Both the position numbers and the translations under genes were made by a program. From positions 1 through 33,546 of the forward strand of contig JAQWYY010000094.1 of NCBI GenBank assembly GCA_029253705.1: a stretch of DNA of 33,546 bases, read 5' to 3'. The DNA is from Luminiphilus sp. Its GTDB lineage: Bacteria > Pseudomonadota > Gammaproteobacteria > Pseudomonadales > Halieaceae. Position 1 is the stretch's first letter; each line of letters begins with the position of its first letter. Below are positions 1 through 9,034 of the stretch, piece by piece. The notes below the pieces were generated by a model. The model was not told the DNA's origin, ran no database searches, and saw only the letters and a program-made list of their open reading frames with translations.

Positions 1-54
1 GCTTGGAAGGCGTACATGGAACAAACATACCAGCGAGGAGTAGTTGATGCCTGA
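1..54 (+). CDS. Possible C-terminal tail of a ring-hydroxylating dioxygenase alpha subunit (partial)
   Basis: The first reading frame is open from the window edge and stops with TGA at 52-54. It encodes 17 residues, AWKAYMEQTYQRGVVDA. The aromatic and basic start of this tail resembles the ends of Rieske dioxygenase large subunits, and such a gene is expected directly upstream of a beta subunit. It would overlap the beta start codon at 47 by 8 bases, a spacing typical of coupled genes. The call rests mostly on context, because 17 residues are too few to identify a family. The other two frames also stop near here. Confidence 0.4.
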   Translation, partial: AWKAYMEQTYQRGVVDA

Positions 55-520
55 ACTCGCTGCAATCGAAAGTTTCCTCTATCGCGAGGCCAGCTATTTA
101 GATTGTCCTGACCTTGATAGCTGGATCGAGCTTTACACCGAGGATGCCTACTATTGGATTCCAGCAACCGAGGATCAAACAGACCCTATTAACCACGTCT
201 CTCATGTTTATGATGATCGCGTCATGATGGAAATTCGACGGCGCAACTTTGTTCACCCTCGTGCCGCTTCCAAAGATAGCCAAACGAGATGTTCACATAT
301 CATCGGAAACGTTTGTATTAAGGAACAATCCCCTGAAGGCGGCCTTATCGTCGAGTCTACCCAACATGTCGTGGTGTGGTACCAGGATGCGCAGCGAATT
401 TATGCTTTTACGGCCCAGCATGAACTCAGAACTGAAAATGGTGGCTTCAAAATAAAAAGCAAGCGCGTCAATTTGATCAATCCAGATGCCGCCCAAAGAT
501 CTCTGGTTATTTATTTGTAA
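47..520 (+). CDS. Aromatic-ring-hydroxylating dioxygenase beta (small) subunit
   Basis: This 157-residue protein belongs to the small-subunit family of Rieske non-heme iron dioxygenases (NTF2/SnoaL-like cone fold). The subunit packs with the catalytic alpha subunit, which cis-dihydroxylates an aromatic acid or ring. Visible hallmarks are the N-terminal helix followed by LDSWIELYTEDAYYWIP (about residues 23-39), the DDRVMMEIRRRNF segment (55-67) and the central SRCSHIIGNV-like strand (81-90). Family members are usually about 155-190 residues, so the length is normal. I chose ATG at 47 because GAGGAG lies at 35-40 with a 6-base gap; a TTG at 44 is also in frame. The substrate cannot be read from the beta subunit. 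Its downstream neighbour is glutaryl-CoA dehydrogenase. Confidence 0.85.
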   Translation: MPELAAIESFLYREASYLDCPDLDSWIELYTEDAYYWIPATEDQTDPINHVSHVYDDRVMMEIRRRNFVHPRAASKDSQTRCSHIIGNVCIKEQSPEGGLIVESTQHVVVWYQDAQRIYAFTAQHELRTENGGFKIKSKRVNLINPDAAQRSLVIYL

Positions 521-563
521 AAAAGCCCAGTCAGAACAACGAGAGCTTGGTAAGCCAGCCTAG

Positions 564-583
564 ATATTTTAAACTTAAAATAT
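564..583. promoter_or_regulatory. AT-rich perfect inverted repeat upstream of gcdH, operator candidate
   Basis: Two perfect 9-base arms, ATATTTTAA and TTAAAATAT, are separated by AC. The repeat lies 24 bases before the gcdH start codon, after the dioxygenase gene. It contains only A and T apart from the central C, so it would make a poor intrinsic terminator. It overlaps plausible -10 hexamers (TAAACT at 570-575, TAAAAT at 576-581), and TTGGTA at 547-552 could be a -35 for the first of these. The position suggests a regulator binding site that controls gcdH. The regulator is not in this window. Confidence 0.5.
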
Positions 584-607
584 ATTGCATTCACTTCGGA
601 GTTTACG

Positions 608-1792
608 ATGACAGCTAAAACTAATTGGACCCAACTCAACTGGGAAGATCCATTTGAGTTGGACAGCCAGTTAAATGATGAGCAACGCATGGTCCGTGAC
701 AGCGCGAGGCAATATGCCCAAGAAAAGTTGTTACCTCGGGTCAAGAACGCCTTTAGGAATGAAAGCACAGACCCTAATATTTTTAGAGAAATGGGCGAGA
801 TGGGGCTTCTAGGCTCCACAATCGACGGCTACGGCTGCCCAGGAGTCGATTATGTTTGCTACGGGCTCGTCGCGCGTGAAGTAGAGCGCGTCGATTCTGG
901 CTACCGTTCGATGCTTAGCGTTCAATCATCCCTGGTGATGTACCCTATTTATGCCTACGGCGATGACGCTCAGCGGGAAAAGTATTTACCCAAACTGGCC
1001 ACTGGCGAGTGGATTGGCTGCTTCGGTCTTACCGAACCCGATCACGGCTCCGATCCAGGCGGCATGACTACTCGCGCACGCAGTGTCGATGGTGGCTATC
1101 GTGTTTCGGGGGCAAAAATGTGGATATCCAACTCCCCTATTGCTGACGTTTTTGTGGTCTGGGCAAAAACCGATGACGGCGTGATTCGCGGTTTCATTCT
1201 TGAAAAAGGCATGGACGGGTTGAGCGCGCCGAAAATAGAAGGGAAACTCGCTCTGCGCGCATCTGTTACCGGTGAAATTGTGATGGACGAGGTGTTTGTT
1301 CCTGAGGAAAACCTGTTGCCCAATGTTCGGGGACTCAAAGGCCCCTTTGGATGCCTCAACAACGCCCGCTACGGGATTGCTTGGGGAACTTTAGGTGCTG
1401 CAGAGACCTGCTGGCATACCGCAAGACAATACACCTTAGATCGGCAGCAGTTTGGCCGCCCACTTGCCGCGAACCAACTAATACAGCTAAAGCTTGCCGA
1501 CATGCAAACCGACATTTCCCTCGCTATGCAGGGATGTTTACGCGCCGGTCAAATGCTGAGTGCTGGCACGATATCCCCAGATCTCATAAGCTTGATCAAG
1601 CGAAACTCTTGTGGGAAGGCCCTGGAAATCGCGCGTAAAGCGCGGGATATGCTGGGGGGCAATGGCATATCTGACGAGTATCCGGTAATGCGCCACATGA
1701 TGAATCTAGAGGTCGTTAATACCTACGAAGGTACTCACGATATACATGCACTGATTCTAGGGCGCAGCCAAACCGATATTCCTGCATTTTAG
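608..1792 (+). CDS. gcdH: Glutaryl-CoA dehydrogenase
   Basis: This 394-residue FAD enzyme of the acyl-CoA dehydrogenase family oxidises and decarboxylates glutaryl-CoA to crotonyl-CoA and CO2, passing electrons to ETF. It sits at the end of lysine, tryptophan and some aromatic degradation routes. The sequence matches the human and bacterial GCDH type closely: [20 protein letters not shown] (about 96-115), [45 protein letters not shown] and the C-terminal [17 protein letters not shown]. The catalytic base is Glu374 in TYEGTH. The length is typical. GGAG at 598-601 sits 6 bases before the ATG. Its TAG stop overlaps the TAA of the convergent tgpA, so there is no room for a terminator between them. 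Placement after a dioxygenase gene suggests a catabolic unit. Confidence 0.96.
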   Translation: MTAKTNWTQLNWEDPFELDSQLNDEQRMVRDSARQYAQEKLLPRVKNAFRNESTDPNIFREMGEMGLLGSTIDGYGCPGVDYVCYGLVAREVERVDSGYRSMLSVQSSLVMYPIYAYGDDAQREKYLPKLATGEWIGCFGLTEPDHGSDPGGMTTRARSVDGGYRVSGAKMWISNSPIADVFVVWAKTDDGVIRGFILEKGMDGLSAPKIEGKLALRASVTGEIVMDEVFVPEENLLPNVRGLKGPFGCLNNARYGIAWGTLGAAETCWHTARQYTLDRQQFGRPLAANQLIQLKLADMQTDISLAMQGCLRAGQMLSAGTISPDLISLIKRNSCGKALEIARKARDMLGGNGISDEYPVMRHMMNLEVVNTYEGTHDIHALILGRSQTDIPAF

Positions 1793-3768
1793 GTACGGGA
1801 ATCAGAGCTTCCGTTTGATTGCCTCGAAGTTAACGCTTTGTTGGTGTTCCGGTAAAGGTCTGCAATTGCGCCCTCCAGAGCCATACATAGAGGGTCGCCG
1901 TCTGGAAGATGCTCTATGGCGCGTCTCTGAGTTTGAAGCGGCGACTCGCCGAGAGCTCGCACTAGCCCGCGCCGCTCTAGACGCTTACAAATCGATTGGA
2001 AGCGCTTCTCCTCGGGGAGTAACGGGTCAAATTGGCGCACTCGATTCAACCAGAGCATGAGTGGCAGGAGAACCGCCCCCCAGCTACCTAGCAAGAGCAA
2101 AATGAACCAAGACGCCTTGATTTCGCCAAACCAGTCTTTCAATACTTCAATTTGACGAGGACTATCAAAGCCCACAACGAAACTCTGCCAACTAAAAGCT
2201 AGGGCATCGTAACGTAGGCGAATCCAATTCACTGCACTTATACCTCGAAAGCGGTAAGCCGATATTAGCGAGTCGGACAAAAACCCCGGCTGTCCATCCA
2301 AAGCAGCCTCGATACCAAGTTCGATTCTACTGGGCGCAACCGCAGCAGTGGGATCGACGCGAACCCAGCCGTCACCCAGAAACCAAACCTCTGCCCAAGC
2401 GTGTGCATCAAACTGTCTAACCACGACGGTATTATTTAAAGGATTAACCTCGCCCCCCTGGTAGCCCGCAACAATTCTTGCCGGAATCTCCGCCATCCTG
2501 AGCATTGCAACAAAGCTATAGGCATAGTGCTCACAAAAGCCACGACGAGACTCGAAAACAAACTTATCAACAAAATCTGGAGTCAGAATTTCTGGTGGTT
2601 CTAAGGTGTAATAAAACGGCTGCTCTCTAAAGTAGTTTAGCAGTGCCACTACTAAACTTTTGTCATCACTATACTGATCACGCAAACTCTTAATCCAAGT
2701 TTCAGTTAGTGGATTCAACCCCTGCGGAAATGCCGTTTCCACGCGCCTTCGCCAAAGGCTCAGATTTGGCTGCAGTAGCGCTTTCGGCCATGACATAACG
2801 TCGTAACCAAACTGAAATTCAATCGGATTAATAACTCCCAATCGATAATCGTTAGCTTCATATACACCCGCCGTCGGTGACTCCGCATATGCTATTCCGT
2901 AAAGCCAGCGCTGCTGTGTTGGCTCTAGTACAACGCGGTATTGAAGTGGCTCACCTAAGGCCTCAGGCTGAATTGGCCGTCGCTCTACCGAGGGTAATTT
3001 ATGCCTAGGAAGCGTCCGCCAAGCTCCTCCCTCAAATTCACTTAACACCAAACCCCGCCAATACAAAACAGGGTTAGCAGGAATATCACCATCAAATCCG
3101 ACCCGAAAAGCCACATCTGCCGAACGCCCCAGCCTGGTCACTGCGCCAGGCCGCAAAAAATCGCTCATTCCAGTTTGACCTTGCCCCGACTTTGACGGCA
3201 CGCTCCATATTGGTCCAATCCGGGGAAATAAGAAGAACAGTACAACCATCATGGGCACTGCCAAGGTCAACATCTTTAGCGCTAATAAAGGGTCATTTTT
3301 TGAAACCGCCAAGGCAGGCGTTTGATTCAGCGAGACCAATGTCGTTACCAACAGCCCAGTACATAACATCGAATAAAGAGTAGCAGGTAAGGTTTGATTA
3401 AAGATGAAGTGCGTTACGCAGATAAAAAACCCTAAAAAAACTAATAGGTAACCGTCTCTGTCACGAATAGCTTCAAGAATCTTTAGCGCCGCCGCAACTA
3501 GCAATAAAGCCACCATAGGCTCTAGCCCTATGAAGGTGCCATAGCTGATGAATAGCAACGCTGCCCCCGAGATGCCAAGTAGTAAGCGCAACCAAGCTCG
3601 GGGCATTTCCGCGCGCTGACGAAACATCTGTAACCGCCACAATGCCGTCCCTACATAAATAATAACCACCCAAACAGGGATTCGCTCCAGATGCGGCAAC
3701 ATGACAGCAACCTGGCAAATAATCAGCCATAGAAGTGAACGCCGCGGCAACTGCTCACCCGAGATCAC
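1789..3768 (-). CDS. tgpA: TgpA-type membrane transglutaminase-like protein (DUF3488 plus transglutaminase core)
   Basis: This 659-residue inner-membrane protein has a cluster of N-terminal hydrophobic helices (about residues 10-185, the DUF3488 region). A periplasmic transglutaminase-like domain follows, and a last membrane helix lies near 555-575. The catalytic triad is visible: Cys412 in RRGFCEHYA, His456 in [10 protein letters not shown] and Asp472 in VRVDPTAA. The TgpA family was described in Pseudomonas aeruginosa as an essential membrane protein with a periplasmic transglutaminase domain; its natural substrate is not established. The gene is the last of a moxR-DUF58-tgpA module, and its start overlaps the DUF58 stop by 4 bases. 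It converges on gcdH with overlapping stop codons. Confidence 0.92.
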   Translation of the reverse strand: MISGEQLPRRSLLWLIICQVAVMLPHLERIPVWVVIIYVGTALWRLQMFRQRAEMPRAWLRLLLGISGAALLFISYGTFIGLEPMVALLLVAAALKILEAIRDRDGYLLVFLGFFICVTHFIFNQTLPATLYSMLCTGLLVTTLVSLNQTPALAVSKNDPLLALKMLTLAVPMMVVLFFLFPRIGPIWSVPSKSGQGQTGMSDFLRPGAVTRLGRSADVAFRVGFDGDIPANPVLYWRGLVLSEFEGGAWRTLPRHKLPSVERRPIQPEALGEPLQYRVVLEPTQQRWLYGIAYAESPTAGVYEANDYRLGVINPIEFQFGYDVMSWPKALLQPNLSLWRRRVETAFPQGLNPLTETWIKSLRDQYSDDKSLVVALLNYFREQPFYYTLEPPEILTPDFVDKFVFESRRGFCEHYAYSFVAMLRMAEIPARIVAGYQGGEVNPLNNTVVVRQFDAHAWAEVWFLGDGWVRVDPTAAVAPSRIELGIEAALDGQPGFLSDSLISAYRFRGISAVNWIRLRYDALAFSWQSFVVGFDSPRQIEVLKDWFGEIKASWFILLLLGSWGAVLLPLMLWLNRVRQFDPLLPEEKRFQSICKRLERRGLVRALGESPLQTQRRAIEHLPDGDPLCMALEGAIADLYRNTNKALTSRQSNGSSDSRT

Positions 3769-4748
3769 GTCTGCCCTCCAGGACCAAAACCATAGAGTGC
3801 CAATGCACGAAGTGCTAAGTCCCGTTGTCGATCGCCTGCTGCAACGGGCAACTCCTGATTGGGCAGGCGAAGACCAAAATTTTCACCACGCAAATAATGT
3901 TGTAGTGCCAAATAGCAAAGCCAAGAAAGTTTTTGCTCTACGGATCCATGGCTGAAATTATGCCAATCTAACCAATGCTCACTATGTCTGGGCAGTGAGT
4001 GCAGTTTGCTTTGCAGTTTCCCCCCTCGAGCATGGCTGCGCCAATCGATCAATCGGGGCGCGTCGCCGATACGGTAATCTCTAAAACCCAGTAGATCATC
4101 AAGGCCCTCTTGATTGCCAAAGCCATCTCTGACGCTCTCATTGTCACGAGTTTCACCAAGCTCAACGGAAATAGGTTGTGGCCAGACTAACGCCTGAAGG
4201 TCAAAATTGGCGAAGCTCCAACATCGAAGAAGCCCTAGCGGGTACCTAGACTCAATTCGCAACTTGGGCGGCGCGAACCACCCGCGCCTACTAACTCGGT
4301 GATAAAGAGATACTTCAATTTCTCCACCTGCAGGAACATCAACCAAGACCTCATTATCCGGCCAAATCAGCTTCACCGAGTGATGCCCTCGACGCTGACT
4401 TTTACAACTGAGTCGAAATACAAACTCAGCTTGCTGCCCAGGAAACACAGACTCAGCACGAGCTCCCGTAATCACAAGGTTAAGTAAATTTGCATGAGTA
4501 AAGTGAACCGCCACAATGAACAGCATCGCCAACCAAAAAGTTAAGCCATAGGCGAGGTTGTTTTGATAATTAATTGCTGTCAGCAGCATGAGCAGCAGCG
4601 TGAAGCCAAACAGAAAGCCCTGCCGCGATGGGAAAATAAAAAGCCTACGCTGCTGTAGCGTTATTGTTCGCGCCGCGGGCAGCCGGCGATCCAGCCAACG
4701 GCGATAACGTTGAAGCAGGAGGTTTTTTTGACTAGCTGGGAATAACAT
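3765..4748 (-). CDS. DUF58 domain membrane-anchored protein
   Basis: This 327-residue protein has two membrane helices near the N-terminus (about residues 45-61 and 66-82), a beta-rich middle, and the DUF58 signature FRDYRIGDAPRLIDWR at about 222-237. DUF58 proteins are regularly encoded between a MoxR AAA+ ATPase and a transglutaminase-like protein, as here, and are thought to be the client or adaptor of the ATPase. The molecular function is unknown. ATG at 4748 overlaps the moxR end by 17 bases. A longer version from 4805 would overlap moxR by 74 bases and adds a basic tail with no family similarity, so I prefer the shorter one. No clear Shine-Dalgarno precedes either start, which suggests translational coupling to moxR. 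Confidence 0.88.
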   Translation of the reverse strand: MLFPASQKNLLLQRYRRWLDRRLPAARTITLQQRRLFIFPSRQGFLFGFTLLLMLLTAINYQNNLAYGLTFWLAMLFIVAVHFTHANLLNLVITGARAESVFPGQQAEFVFRLSCKSQRRGHHSVKLIWPDNEVLVDVPAGGEIEVSLYHRVSRRGWFAPPKLRIESRYPLGLLRCWSFANFDLQALVWPQPISVELGETRDNESVRDGFGNQEGLDDLLGFRDYRIGDAPRLIDWRSHARGGKLQSKLHSLPRHSEHWLDWHNFSHGSVEQKLSWLCYLALQHYLRGENFGLRLPNQELPVAAGDRQRDLALRALALYGFGPGGQT

Positions 4749-5664
4749 CGACTTGGCTACGCAAAAGCGCAACCAACGCCTCCCCGTCTCCCGCGTATTC
4801 GGCACTGGGAATCAGCCGGTGCGCGACAACGGGGGCAAGCACCGCTTGAACATCATCGGGCACCACATAATTGCGACCTGACATCTGCGCCCAGGTTTTG
4901 GCCGCGCCAACTAGGGCAAGTGCACCGCGGGGCGATAAACCTACTGCAAATTCAGACGCCTCTCTGGTAAAGCCTATCAAACGCTGTATGTAGCCTAAGA
5001 GGCTATCGGACAACGTTGTTTCATTTATCAAACCCCTCATATTAAGCAGTTGTGCGGGTGTAATGCACTGATTGACCACAGATTTAATCGGCAAACCACC
5101 TCGCTGTAGCAATCGCCGTTCCGCCTCTGGATTGGGATAACCCAAAGAAAGCCGCATAAGAAATCGATCGAGCTGAGATTCGGGGAGCAAGTAAGTTCCC
5201 GACTGATTGACCGGATTTTGAGTCGCAACTACAAAAAACGGATCGGGTAAGATTCTCGACTCGCCATCGATACTTACCTGTCGTTCAGACATCGCCTCTA
5301 GCAAAGCACTCTGAGTACGGGGTGTTGCGCGATTTATTTCGTCGGCCAAGAGCAGTTGATTAAATATAGGGCCAGGACGAAATTGAAATGCCTCTGTATC
5401 ACGACTGAAAATTGATACACCTAAGATATCTGAGGGCAAAAGATCAGAGGTGAACTGCACTCTCGCATAACTAAGTCCCAGCACATCTGCCAGCGCGTGG
5501 GCCAAAGTGGTCTTGCCCATGCCGGGCAAGTCTTCGAGCAATAGATGCCCTGAAGCGAGTAAGCAGCACAACGCCTGCCGCACTGTTTGCTCTTTACCCA
5601 ACAATACCTCACCAATTTTGGCAACAGCATGATTGATAAGCGCCGGAAGATCAGATGTTGACAC
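4732..5664 (-). CDS. MoxR-family AAA+ ATPase
   Basis: This 310-residue ATPase of the MoxR (AAA_3) class has Walker A in LPGMGKTT (Lys51), Walker B in LLLADEINRA (Asp108-Glu109), and a sensor 1 region in FVVATQNPVNQSGTYLLPESQLDRF. MoxR proteins act as chaperone-like ATPases in maturation of enzymes or membrane complexes and are often paired with von Willebrand or DUF58 partners. Here the partners are DUF58 and TgpA. The start codon is GTG at 5664, 10 bases after the metZ stop. No terminator is visible in that gap, so read-through from metZ is likely. The specific client is unknown. Confidence 0.93.
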   Translation of the reverse strand: MSTSDLPALINHAVAKIGEVLLGKEQTVRQALCCLLASGHLLLEDLPGMGKTTLAHALADVLGLSYARVQFTSDLLPSDILGVSIFSRDTEAFQFRPGPIFNQLLLADEINRATPRTQSALLEAMSERQVSIDGESRILPDPFFVVATQNPVNQSGTYLLPESQLDRFLMRLSLGYPNPEAERRLLQRGGLPIKSVVNQCITPAQLLNMRGLINETTLSDSLLGYIQRLIGFTREASEFAVGLSPRGALALVGAAKTWAQMSGRNYVVPDDVQAVLAPVVAHRLIPSAEYAGDGEALVALLRSQVDVIPS

Positions 5665-5674
5665 GGGTTTAAAC

Positions 5675-6889
5675 CTACAGGCCTAGAGCGTCAAAACCGC
5701 GCTGGCAGTCGGTCTGCAGGTCATCGATATGTTCGAGTCCAACAGCAATCCGAATAAGGCCAGGGGTAATGCCTGCCGCGCTGCGTTGCGCTGCCGACAG
5801 ACGTCCGTGGGTCGTGGTAGCAGGATGCACAATAGTTGTCTTGACGTCTCCCAAGTTCGCGGTAAGCGACATCAGGCGTGTTGCATCAATGAAACGCCAA
5901 GCCGCGTCCTGCCCACCCGGCAACTCGAATGACAGCACACCGCCAAATCCGGTTTGCTGACGACTTGCCAGTTGATGCCCCGGATGATCTGAAAGGCCGG
6001 CATAGTGCACACGAGAAACATTTGGATGCTGCTGCAGCCAATGGGCAAGCACGCTGGCATTCTCGCAGTGCGCACGCATACGAAGGCTGAGAGTCTCAAG
6101 GCCCTTCAAAAAGACCCAGGCATTAAATGGGCTCATAGAAGGACCACAGGTGCGAATGCAATTAGTGACCTCTGTCATGTCTGCGGCCGATCCGACAGCC
6201 GCACCACCTAACATGCGCCCCTGACCGTCTAGGTACTTAGTCGCAGAATGGATAACTATATCTGCACCATGCTCCAAAGGTTTTTGGAGTGCCGGCGTGC
6301 AAAAACAATTATCAACAACCAGACGAGCCTCAAACGCTTTTGCTAACTCAGCCAAAGCTGCAATGTCTGCAACTTCGCAAATAGGGTTAGAGGGGGTTTC
6401 ACAGTAAAACAATTTAGTTTTTTCATTTGCTGCTGCGCGCCACGCAGAAATGTCACCCAGAGGAACAAAGGATACGGATATACCCATACGTGGAAGGTAT
6501 TTATCGAACAGTCCCACCGTGCTGCCAAAGACATCTCGTGAGCAAACCACATGATCACCACTGCTTAAAAATGCCATGCAGGTTGCCAAAATCGCAGACA
6601 TACCTGATGCCGTGCCCACCGCAGATTCAGCATTTTCTAGGGCCGCCAAGCGCTCCTCAAAAACCCGTACGGTTGGGTTGGTGTACCGCGAGTAAACGTT
6701 ACCGCCAGTCTCACCACTGAAGCGAGAAGCGGCGTCTGCCGCGCTATCAAACACATAGCTAGAGGTCGTGAATATAGGCTCGCCGTGTTCACCCTCTCCA
6801 CTACGCGCAATGCCAGCTCGAATACCCAGCGTTTGTTCATGAGTATCATTTAACCAGTCAGGCAAAGACCCTTCATCACCGGGTTTCAT
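5675..6889 (-). CDS. metZ: O-succinylhomoserine sulfhydrylase
   Basis: This 404-residue PLP enzyme of the Cys/Met metabolism (gamma family) would make homocysteine from O-succinylhomoserine and sulfide for methionine synthesis. The PLP lysine is Lys218 in VIHSATKYLDGQGR. Other hallmarks are YSRYTNPTVRVFEERLAALE (about 66-85), the SGMSAI phosphate-binding turn and SLGDVKTT-like residues near the C-terminus. MetZ is chosen over MetB or MetC because purF-metZ adjacency is the conserved arrangement in Pseudomonas and relatives, and because of the DGQGRMLGG segment typical of MetZ. Sequence alone separates these closely related enzymes only moderately well. It starts 42 bases after the purF stop. 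Confidence 0.9.
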   Translation of the reverse strand: MKPGDEGSLPDWLNDTHEQTLGIRAGIARSGEGEHGEPIFTTSSYVFDSAADAASRFSGETGGNVYSRYTNPTVRVFEERLAALENAESAVGTASGMSAILATCMAFLSSGDHVVCSRDVFGSTVGLFDKYLPRMGISVSFVPLGDISAWRAAANEKTKLFYCETPSNPICEVADIAALAELAKAFEARLVVDNCFCTPALQKPLEHGADIVIHSATKYLDGQGRMLGGAAVGSAADMTEVTNCIRTCGPSMSPFNAWVFLKGLETLSLRMRAHCENASVLAHWLQQHPNVSRVHYAGLSDHPGHQLASRQQTGFGGVLSFELPGGQDAAWRFIDATRLMSLTANLGDVKTTIVHPATTTHGRLSAAQRSAAGITPGLIRIAVGLEHIDDLQTDCQRGFDALGL

Positions 6890-6931
6890 AGTAATTCCAA
6901 TGTGTTCGCCGTAATGGGTACAGGGTTTAGG

Positions 6932-8449
6932 CTAAATGTCATTATGCAGGCCCACGACTGCGCCATCCTGAGAGGCCGCGAGTCGTATTTCAGAGCCTTC
7001 AGAGCGCGCGGCCTCAATCGTGTTGAGGTATTGCTCGTCAATTTTGCCAGCCTTATAGCAGCCGTCAAACACTGAACACTCAAAATCTTCAATAGCTTCA
7101 TTACCCTCTTGAGAACAGGCCAGTAAATCCTCTAAATTTTGATAAACCAACCAATCTGCCCCAATAAGTTCGGCAATTTCTTCCTCTGTTCGATTGTGAG
7201 CAATGAGCTCGTTAGCCGCAGGCATGTCAATGCCATAAACATTTGGGAATCGGATGGCAGGCGCGGCTGAGGCGAAATAAACATTTTTTGCCCCTGCATC
7301 ACGAGCCATTTGGATAATCTGGCTACATGTTGTGCCGCGGACGATGGAATCGTCCACCAACATGACATTTTTACCATCAAACTCCAGTGGCACTGGATTC
7401 AATTTCTGTCGCACAGACTTTCTTCGCTGGCTTTGACCCGGCATGATGAATGTCCGGCCGATATAGCGATTTTTCATGAACCCTTCACGAAACTTTACTC
7501 CCAGCTCATGAGCAAGGGACTGCCCAGCAACTCGGCTCGTATCAGGTATCGGAATCACCACATCAATATCGTGGTTGGGGCGTAGCTTCAGTACTTTTCG
7601 CGCCAATCGCTCACCTTGACGCATGCGTGTCTTGTACACTGAAACGCCGTCAATGAGTGAGTCAGGACGTGCAAAATAGACGTGTTCAAAAATGCAGGGC
7701 ATCAATTTAGCCTGCTCTGAACACTGCCTGCGGATAAGCGTCCCTGATGCAGAAATGAAGATGCCCTCACCGGGCGCAACATCACTTAAAAGGCGGAACC
7801 CCAACACATCGAGTGCCACACTTTCAGAGGCGACCATATACTCAGGCTCCCTACCCTCATGCTCTCGAATGCCAATAACTAATGGTCGGATTCCAAATGG
7901 GTCTCGGAAAGCAACAATGCCAAGGTTTGCAATCATTGCCACCGCGGCGTAGCCGCCCTCACAACGTTCATGCATCGCTGAAATTGCGGCAAATATATCG
8001 TCAGCATCGGGAAATAATTTGCCTAATCTTTGTATTTCGTGCGCAAAGACATTGAGGAGCACCTCAGAGTCAGAATCAGTGTTTAGGTGCCGACAGTCAC
8101 TTTCAAAAATTTCTGCGCTCAATTGAGCAGCATTGGTGAGGTTGCCATTGTGAGCAAGTGCTATCCCATGCGGAGAGTTCACGTAAAAAGGCTGAGCCAG
8201 AGCCGTTCCAGAACTACCTTGTGTCGGATAGCGAACGTGACCAATCCCGAATGATCCCAATAAGCGAGACATGTGTTGGGTACGGAAAACGTCCTTGACG
8301 AGTCCCTCACCCTTGCGCTGCAAAAACTTGCCTCGATAACAGGTCATTATACCTGCGGCGTCTTGACCGCGGTGTTGCAGCATCGTTAGGGCATCATAGA
8401 TTTCCGTCGCTACGTCGTTACCGCCGACGATACCTACCAATCCACACAT
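6932..8449 (-). CDS. purF: Amidophosphoribosyltransferase (glutamine PRPP amidotransferase)
   Basis: This 505-residue enzyme carries out the first step of purine synthesis, transferring glutamine ammonia to PRPP to give phosphoribosylamine. The N-terminal class-II glutaminase domain begins MCGLVGIVGG, so the Cys after the initiator is the nucleophile. HNGNLTN and GHVRYPT mark the same domain. The C-terminal phosphoribosyltransferase domain has the PRPP loop NVMLVDDSIVRGTT and the flexible KNRYIGRTFI segment. The length is standard. GGAG sits 8 bases before the ATG. It follows cvpA by 15 bases, which is the conserved cvpA-purF pair of gammaproteobacteria, where both lie in the PurR regulon in enterics. 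No obvious PUR box was seen here, because the pair is internal to the array. Confidence 0.97.
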   Translation of the reverse strand: MCGLVGIVGGNDVATEIYDALTMLQHRGQDAAGIMTCYRGKFLQRKGEGLVKDVFRTQHMSRLLGSFGIGHVRYPTQGSSGTALAQPFYVNSPHGIALAHNGNLTNAAQLSAEIFESDCRHLNTDSDSEVLLNVFAHEIQRLGKLFPDADDIFAAISAMHERCEGGYAAVAMIANLGIVAFRDPFGIRPLVIGIREHEGREPEYMVASESVALDVLGFRLLSDVAPGEGIFISASGTLIRRQCSEQAKLMPCIFEHVYFARPDSLIDGVSVYKTRMRQGERLARKVLKLRPNHDIDVVIPIPDTSRVAGQSLAHELGVKFREGFMKNRYIGRTFIMPGQSQRRKSVRQKLNPVPLEFDGKNVMLVDDSIVRGTTCSQIIQMARDAGAKNVYFASAAPAIRFPNVYGIDMPAANELIAHNRTEEEIAELIGADWLVYQNLEDLLACSQEGNEAIEDFECSVFDGCYKAGKIDEQYLNTIEAARSEGSEIRLAASQDGAVVGLHNDI

Positions 8450-8464
8450 GGATATATCTCCGAG

Positions 8465-9034
8465 TCAGATCATTTCAGCAGACTCAAGGGTTTCCTCGAC
8501 CTGCTCAACGGGTTCAGTTTCTAAAATTTCAGCTGTATGGCCACCCAGTTCGGTTGATATCTCATCGATAGTGGGCATAAGTGAAGAACGATCAATCAAG
8601 TCTTGCTCAGAATCAGGGACTACTGAGCGCAGTAAAAAAGTTGCCACGATAACAAATACCACCCCCCTCAATAGGCCAAACAAGCCCCCTAAAATACGGT
8701 TGCCTAAATTAAAGCCCGGCTGGCGCATCTGCCGCGCCATCAAGCGACCGAGCACGCTAAAAATCGCCAAGACACCGACGAAGATTAGTGCCCATCCCAT
8801 GAGATAGCGTAATGTTTCACTGTCGACCACTGAGGTGAGCGAGTTGGCAAGGGATTGCGCGAGCAGATTAGCGCCAATAAAAGCACCCAACCAGCCCGAT
8901 AAAGAAAGCATTTCACGACCGAAACCTCGATAGAGGCCTACTAACAGCGAACCCCCTAGTATCACTACGATGAACCAGTCAAAGCCGTTAAAACCCGAGG
9001 TGGCGCCGGTTAACTGTTGTTCGATTTCATTCAT
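8465..9034 (-). CDS. cvpA: CvpA family membrane protein
   Basis: This 189-residue protein has a short N-terminal tail and four hydrophobic helices (about residues 19-38, 45-65, 80-100 and 118-140), then an acidic cytoplasmic tail. The opening NGFDWFIVVILGGSLLVGLYRGFGREMLSLSGW is typical of CvpA, known from colicin V production and more recently from envelope stress and bile resistance in enterics. Its molecular role is not settled. It lies directly before purF, as in most gammaproteobacteria. Its start overlaps the stop of the upstream SPOR gene as ATGA. Confidence 0.93.
   Translation of the reverse strand: MNEIEQQLTGATSGFNGFDWFIVVILGGSLLVGLYRGFGREMLSLSGWLGAFIGANLLAQSLANSLTSVVDSETLRYLMGWALIFVGVLAIFSVLGRLMARQMRQPGFNLGNRILGGLFGLLRGVVFVIVATFLLRSVVPDSEQDLIDRSSLMPTIDEISTELGGHTAEILETEPVEQVEETLESAEMI

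Noticed and set aside
4749-4805. Longer DUF58 start at 4805
   Set aside because: It would overlap moxR by 74 bases and add residues unlike the family; ATG 4748 fits the conserved start.
8448-8807. 119-codon plus-strand frame over cvpA
   Set aside because: It mirrors the cvpA reading frame, with low-complexity Ser/Lys/Pro content and no family similarity.
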